From: an uncultured Clostridia bacterium
GTDB taxonomy: Bacteria; Bacillota; Clostridia; TANB77; CAG-508
Reading direction: 5' to 3'
Length of the DNA stretch: 48,494 nucleotides
Assembly (NCBI GenBank): GCA_944392945.1
Contig: CALXYJ010000010.1
Span: 1-48,494, forward strand
The notes under the pieces are model-generated. The model saw only the letters and a list, made by a program, of their open reading frames with translations, was not told where the DNA came from and searched no databases. Positions 44,551 to 48,494 of this stretch are shown one piece after another; position 1 is the first letter of the stretch; each line of letters opens with the position of its first letter. A program made the position numbers and the translations under genes.

Positions 44551-47500
44551 ATGAGAGTACTAACTAAGAAAATGATGTTTTTAATTTTAGCGATTGTAAT
44601 GGGCTTACTAATTTTTTGTGGAGGAAGTGTTAAAGCTGCTTCACAAGATTTTGGCTTGCAGGAATATAGAAAGCCAAAAGAAGATGGTTCACAATCAGCA
44701 TATAAGAAAAGTGATCAATATGTATGGAAAATTGTTTCATATAATGGAGAGGCAATAAATTATGATAGAACATTATACTGCCTAAAAGCAGAACAAGGAT
44801 TCTATACAGCAGAACCAGGAGTATTTAGAGAAACTTATGATTTATCATATGATTTTATGAATAAAAGTAGTATGAGCTCATTGCCAGTACCAGCTCAATA
44901 TTATAATGCAATTGTATGGATATTAAATCATTCATATATTCCAAGTGCAGATACAGCAACAGAAGATAGAGCAAAACTATTAAGTGATGCTGGAATTTCA
45001 GATAATAATGAAGTAACAGATGATGATATAGATGTAATACAACAATTAGCAATATGGTATTTTACAAATTACACAGATTCAACATATCATTCAGATTTTG
45101 CAGGACAAGCATCATTAGGAGCAGTATTTGAAGCAAGAAAATCATCTGGTGGAGCAATAGAAGATTACGAAGAAATAGAAGGAATAAATCAATCAAGATA
45201 TGATGATTTATCAAAATTATTTATCTATTTAGTAGAAAATGCAAAAACAGCTACAGAAGCAGGAAATAGTAGTAGTGAAGCTCCAGTTCAAATGATAACT
45301 GGTTCAGCAAAGGTAGAGGTAAGTGGAAGCAATTATATATTAGGACCATTTAAAGTAGAAAAAAATAATGATACACCATATACAATAAATTTCTCAGTAA
45401 CAAATCAAAGTGGAGAGACCTTATCTGGAAAATATACTTTATTAGATAGAAATAAAGCAATAACAAGTAAAAAAATGGAAGATTTAGTAGGAGAGAATTT
45501 CTACATACAAATACCAATAAGTACAGTAAATTCAGAGAATATAACAAATGTACGTGTATCAATGAGTGGAAATTACACAATGACAGAAGCAACATATTGG
45601 ACAAAAGCAGGAGATAGTACTGTACAACCAATAGTAGAAATAAATAGAACAAAAAATCCATTTAACGGTAGTGAGGAAGTACAATTACCAACACCGGGAA
45701 AATATAATCTAAAACTTGTAAAAGTAGATTCAGAAGATGATTCTAAGAAATTACAAGGAGCAGAGTTTAAGATAACAAGTCCAAATGGAGATACAACACA
45801 AACAACAAATGCAAGTGGAGAAATAAATATTGGTGATATTGTAATAAATCAACCAGGAACAGACACAATTACAATAGAAGAGACAAAAGCACCAGAAGGA
45901 TATGACAAAATAATAACAAGTCCAATAACAGTACAAGTAACTAAAACTTTATCAAATAATACATACTCAATGACAAATGCAGTTATAACAAATCAGCAAA
46001 ATGGAGCAAGTATAGGAATTTCTGGAAATACAATAACAGTAACGGTAGAAAATAAAGAACAACCAAAGCCAGGAGAATATAATTTAAAACTTATAAAAGT
46101 AGATTCAGAAGATAGTGCGAAATTGCAAGGAGCAGAATTTAAAATAAATACTCCAAAAGGTGAAACTACAGAAACAACAAATTCAAGTGGAGAAATAAAT
46201 ATTGGAAATATAGAAATAACTGGAACAGGAACTGATACAATTACAATAGAAGAAACAAAAGCTCCAACAGGATATGACAAAATAATAAACAACCCAATAA
46301 ATGTACAAGTAACAAAAGAACTAGGAAATAATAATCAATATACAATGACTGATGCAGTTATAACAAATTCACAAGAAGGATCTAGTATATCTGTATCAGG
46401 AGATACAATAACAGTAACGGTAGAAAATAAAGAACAACCAAAGCCAGGGGAATATAATTTAAAACTTGTAAAAGTAGATTCAGAAGATAGTACAAGATTA
46501 CAAGGAGCAACATTTAAAATAACAAGTCCAAAAGGAGACAGTACACAAAATACAGATTCAAATGGAGAAATAAATATTGGAAATATAGGAATAACTGGAA
46601 CAGGAACAGATACAATAACAATAGAAGAAACAAAAGCTCCAGCAGGGTATGATAAAATAATAACTTCGCCAATAACAATAAGTGTAACAAAGGCGTTGGG
46701 AAGTAATAATCAATATACAATGACAGGTGCAACTATTACAAATCAACAAAATGGAGCTGATATAGAAGTATCAGGAAATACAATAACAGTAACGGTAGAA
46801 AATAAAGAACAACAAAAAAATGGTGAGTATAACTTAAAACTTGTAAAGGTGGATTCACAAGATAATGGTAAGAAATTACAAGGAGCAGAATTTAAAATAA
46901 ATACTCCAAAAGGTGAAACTACAGAAACAACCAATGCAAGTGGAGAAATAAATATTGGAAATATAGGAATAACTGGAACAGGAACAGATACAATAACAAT
47001 AGAAGAAACAAAAGCTCCAGCAGGGTATGATAAAATAATAACTTCACCAATAACAGTAAGTGTAACAAAGGCGTTGGGAAGTAATAATCAATATACAATG
47101 ACAAATGCAACTATTACAAATCAACAAAATGGAGCTGATATAGAAGTATCAGGAAATACAATAACAGTAACAGTAGAAAACAGAGAAAAAGAATTTGACT
47201 TAGCATTAAGAAAATATATAACAAAAGTAAATGGTGAAGAGTTAACAGATACAAGGGTTCCTAGTGTAAGTGGAAGTAGTTTACAAACAGGAACAACAGC
47301 AACATATAATCATAGAAAAGATCCAGTAGTAGTAAAAACAGGAGATACAGTAACATATAATATAACAATATATAATGAAGGAGAAAATGCTGGAAGAGCA
47401 ACGAAGATAGAAGATCAATTACCAACAGGCTTAAAATTTAGTAGAGTAGTATCAGGAAATTTTGAATTAGATTCATATAGTGAAACAGATAATTTATTAA

Positions 47501-48494
47501 AATTAAAGAGAACAGATAATACAGATAATTTACCAGCATTTGATGGAACAACAATGCATATGGAAACAATAGAGTTAGAATGTATTGTAACAGGAGTAGC
47601 AAGTTCAACAAATATTGTTTTAACAAATGTAGCATGGATTTCAGAAGAATATGATGCAGAATTAAATAGAACAATAACAACAGAAGAAGGATTAGATAGA
47701 GATTCAGTTCCTGGAACACATCCAAATGTAAATAAAGATAATATGGAAGATTATTCAGGAAATAATAATAAGCCAGATTTAACAGATAAAGATTATTATT
47801 ACAAAGGACAAGAGGATGACGATGATTTTGAAAAATTAATAATAGAGCCAGGAAATGGAACATATAGTTTAAAACTTATAAAAGTAGATTCTGTAGATAA
47901 TAGTAAGAAACTAGAAGGAGCAGAATTCAAAATAACAAGTCCAAATGGAGATACAACAGAAACAACAAATGAAAATGGAGAAATAAATATTGGGCCAATA
48001 GCAGTAACAGGATCAGGAACAGATACAATAACAATAGAGGAGACAAAGGCTCCAACAGGTTATGATAAGATAATAACATCTCCAATTACTGTAAATGTAA
48101 CAAAAGCATTAGTTAATGGTACATATTCAATGACAAATGCAGTTATAACAAATGAGCAAGAAGGAGCAAGTATAGAAGTATCAGGAAACACAATAACAGT
48201 AACAGTAGAAAACAAAGAACAGCCAAAAAATGGTGAGTATAATTTAAAAATTGTAAAAGTAGATTCTTTAAATGATACTAAGAAATTACAAGGAGCAGAA
48301 TTTAAAATAACAAGTCCAAATGGTGAATCTACACAAACAACAAATGAAAATGGAGAAATAAATATTGGGCCAATATCAATAACAGGAGAAGGAACAGACA
48401 CAATAACAATAGAAGAAACAAAAGCACCAGAAGGATATGACAAAATAATAACAAGTCCAATAACAGTACAAGTAACTAAAACTTTATCAAATAA
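44551..48494 (+). CDS. thioester-domain adhesin with SpaA/Cna-B repeats, 3' end beyond window
   Basis: ATG 44551 follows GAGGG. The frame stays open to the window end, so at least 1314 residues are encoded and the C-terminus is missing. A signal peptide (about 1-30, ending VKAA) is followed by a good thioester domain: TLYCLKAEQG (Cys77) and IQQLAIWYF (Gln165). After a linker come four SpaA/Cna-B repeats of exactly 125 residues (starting about 382, 507, 632, 757). Each has YNLKLVKVD near the start and ITIEETKAP, giving the Lys and Glu of an intramolecular isopeptide bond. A DUF11-like module (about 880-1100, FDLALRKYITKVNG) interrupts, then two more repeats follow. This is the plan of a host-binding fibrillar adhesin with the reactive domain at its tip. 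Confidence 0.88.
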   Translation, partial: MRVLTKKMMFLILAIVMGLLIFCGGSVKAASQDFGLQEYRKPKEDGSQSAYKKSDQYVWKIVSYNGEAINYDRTLYCLKAEQGFYTAEPGVFRETYDLSYDFMNKSSMSSLPVPAQYYNAIVWILNHSYIPSADTATEDRAKLLSDAGISDNNEVTDDDIDVIQQLAIWYFTNYTDSTYHSDFAGQASLGAVFEARKSSGGAIEDYEEIEGINQSRYDDLSKLFIYLVENAKTATEAGNSSSEAPVQMITGSAKVEVSGSNYILGPFKVEKNNDTPYTINFSVTNQSGETLSGKYTLLDRNKAITSKKMEDLVGENFYIQIPISTVNSENITNVRVSMSGNYTMTEATYWTKAGDSTVQPIVEINRTKNPFNGSEEVQLPTPGKYNLKLVKVDSEDDSKKLQGAEFKITSPNGDTTQTTNASGEINIGDIVINQPGTDTITIEETKAPEGYDKIITSPITVQVTKTLSNNTYSMTNAVITNQQNGASIGISGNTITVTVENKEQPKPGEYNLKLIKVDSEDSAKLQGAEFKINTPKGETTETTNSSGEINIGNIEITGTGTDTITIEETKAPTGYDKIINNPINVQVTKELGNNNQYTMTDAVITNSQEGSSISVSGDTITVTVENKEQPKPGEYNLKLVKVDSEDSTRLQGATFKITSPKGDSTQNTDSNGEINIGNIGITGTGTDTITIEETKAPAGYDKIITSPITISVTKALGSNNQYTMTGATITNQQNGADIEVSGNTITVTVENKEQQKNGEYNLKLVKVDSQDNGKKLQGAEFKINTPKGETTETTNASGEINIGNIGITGTGTDTITIEETKAPAGYDKIITSPITVSVTKALGSNNQYTMTNATITNQQNGADIEVSGNTITVTVENREKEFDLALRKYITKVNGEELTDTRVPSVSGSSLQTGTTATYNHRKDPVVVKTGDTVTYNITIYNEGENAGRATKIEDQLPTGLKFSRVVSGNFELDSYSETDNLLKLKRTDNTDNLPAFDGTTMHMETIELECIVTGVASSTNIVLTNVAWISEEYDAELNRTITTEEGLDRDSVPGTHPNVNKDNMEDYSGNNNKPDLTDKDYYYKGQEDDDDFEKLIIEPGNGTYSLKLIKVDSVDNSKKLEGAEFKITSPNGDTTETTNENGEINIGPIAVTGSGTDTITIEETKAPTGYDKIITSPITVNVTKALVNGTYSMTNAVITNEQEGASIEVSGNTITVTVENKEQPKNGEYNLKIVKVDSLNDTKKLQGAEFKITSPNGESTQTTNENGEINIGPISITGEGTDTITIEETKAPEGYDKIITSPITVQVTKTLSN
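45694..47186 (+). repeat. four tandem 375-bp coding repeats
   Basis: The conserved tyrosine codons after the repeat start fall at 45703, 46078, 46453 and 46828, exactly 375 bases apart. Repeats three and four share long identical stretches. All encode SpaA/Cna-B domains in the gene at 44551. Confidence 0.93.
47854..48494 (+). repeat. fifth and sixth 375-bp coding repeats, last one cut by window end
   Basis: After the DUF11-like module the repeat family resumes with tyrosine codons at 47863 and 48238, again 375 bases apart. The last visible bases match the end of the first repeat (about 45907-45961). Confidence 0.9.

Noticed and set aside
44855..48443. Several reverse-strand frames in the repeat region
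   Set aside because: They recur with the 375-bp repeat and mirror the forward SpaA domains, so they are shadows of the forward gene.
45694..48494. CRISPR-like repeat array
   Set aside because: Repeats are 375 bases, in frame and coding; there are no short repeats with unique spacers.

Overview
This is one very AT-rich window from a low-GC Gram-positive bacterium, most likely an anaerobic member of the Clostridia known mainly from metagenomes. The evidence is the DUF4321-radC-mreBCD-pbp2-minC cell-shape operon, MecA, a LemA protein, a YabE-like G5/3D protein, two CotF-type small coat proteins, an OmpR/VanS-type two-component pair, and purine-rich Shine-Dalgarno sites before nearly every gene. 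I saw no tRNA, rRNA, CRISPR array, transposase or prophage gene. I could not assign a genus.

Layout. Positions 1-3018 hold two paralogous membrane-anchored SUMF1/formylglycine-enzyme-like proteins. The second is broken by a 1-nt deletion. Each is preceded by the same stem-loop element, and the second also has a short His-Thr leader ORF carrying an AC microsatellite. Positions 3505-15648 encode a single 4047-residue surface protein. Positions 15766-28309 are mostly housekeeping: lemA, a G5/3D cell-wall protein, exonuclease III, an AI-2E-family permease, a two-component system, pcrA, a 5'(3')-deoxyribonucleotidase, two small coat-like proteins, an M23 peptidase and mecA. Positions 28576-34755 are the cell-shape operon, one strand, tightly packed, behind a good -35/-10 promoter. 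Positions 35112-35637 are three small reverse-strand genes, one of them only 51 codons. Positions 35850-48494 are a second surface-protein locus with three very large proteins; the last runs off the window.

How it fits together. The four giant proteins (4047, 1601, 1226 and at least 1314 residues) share modules. These are an N-terminal FDAxF domain and an IPFxGNK domain (two of the four), thioester domains (two of the four), SpaA/Cna-B and SdrD-B isopeptide domains, DUF11 repeats, MucBP repeats and a common module just before the membrane anchor or in the stalk. None that ends in the window has a canonical LPXTG motif, and no sortase is present. I read the two loci as parts of one cell-surface adhesion or fibre system.

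The most useful leads are the duplicated, covarying hairpin upstream of the SUMF1-like genes, the shared unnamed modules of the giant proteins, the 375-bp repeat array at the right edge, a perfect 24-bp stem palindrome at 19684-19734, and an M23 peptidase gene with no well-placed canonical start codon.
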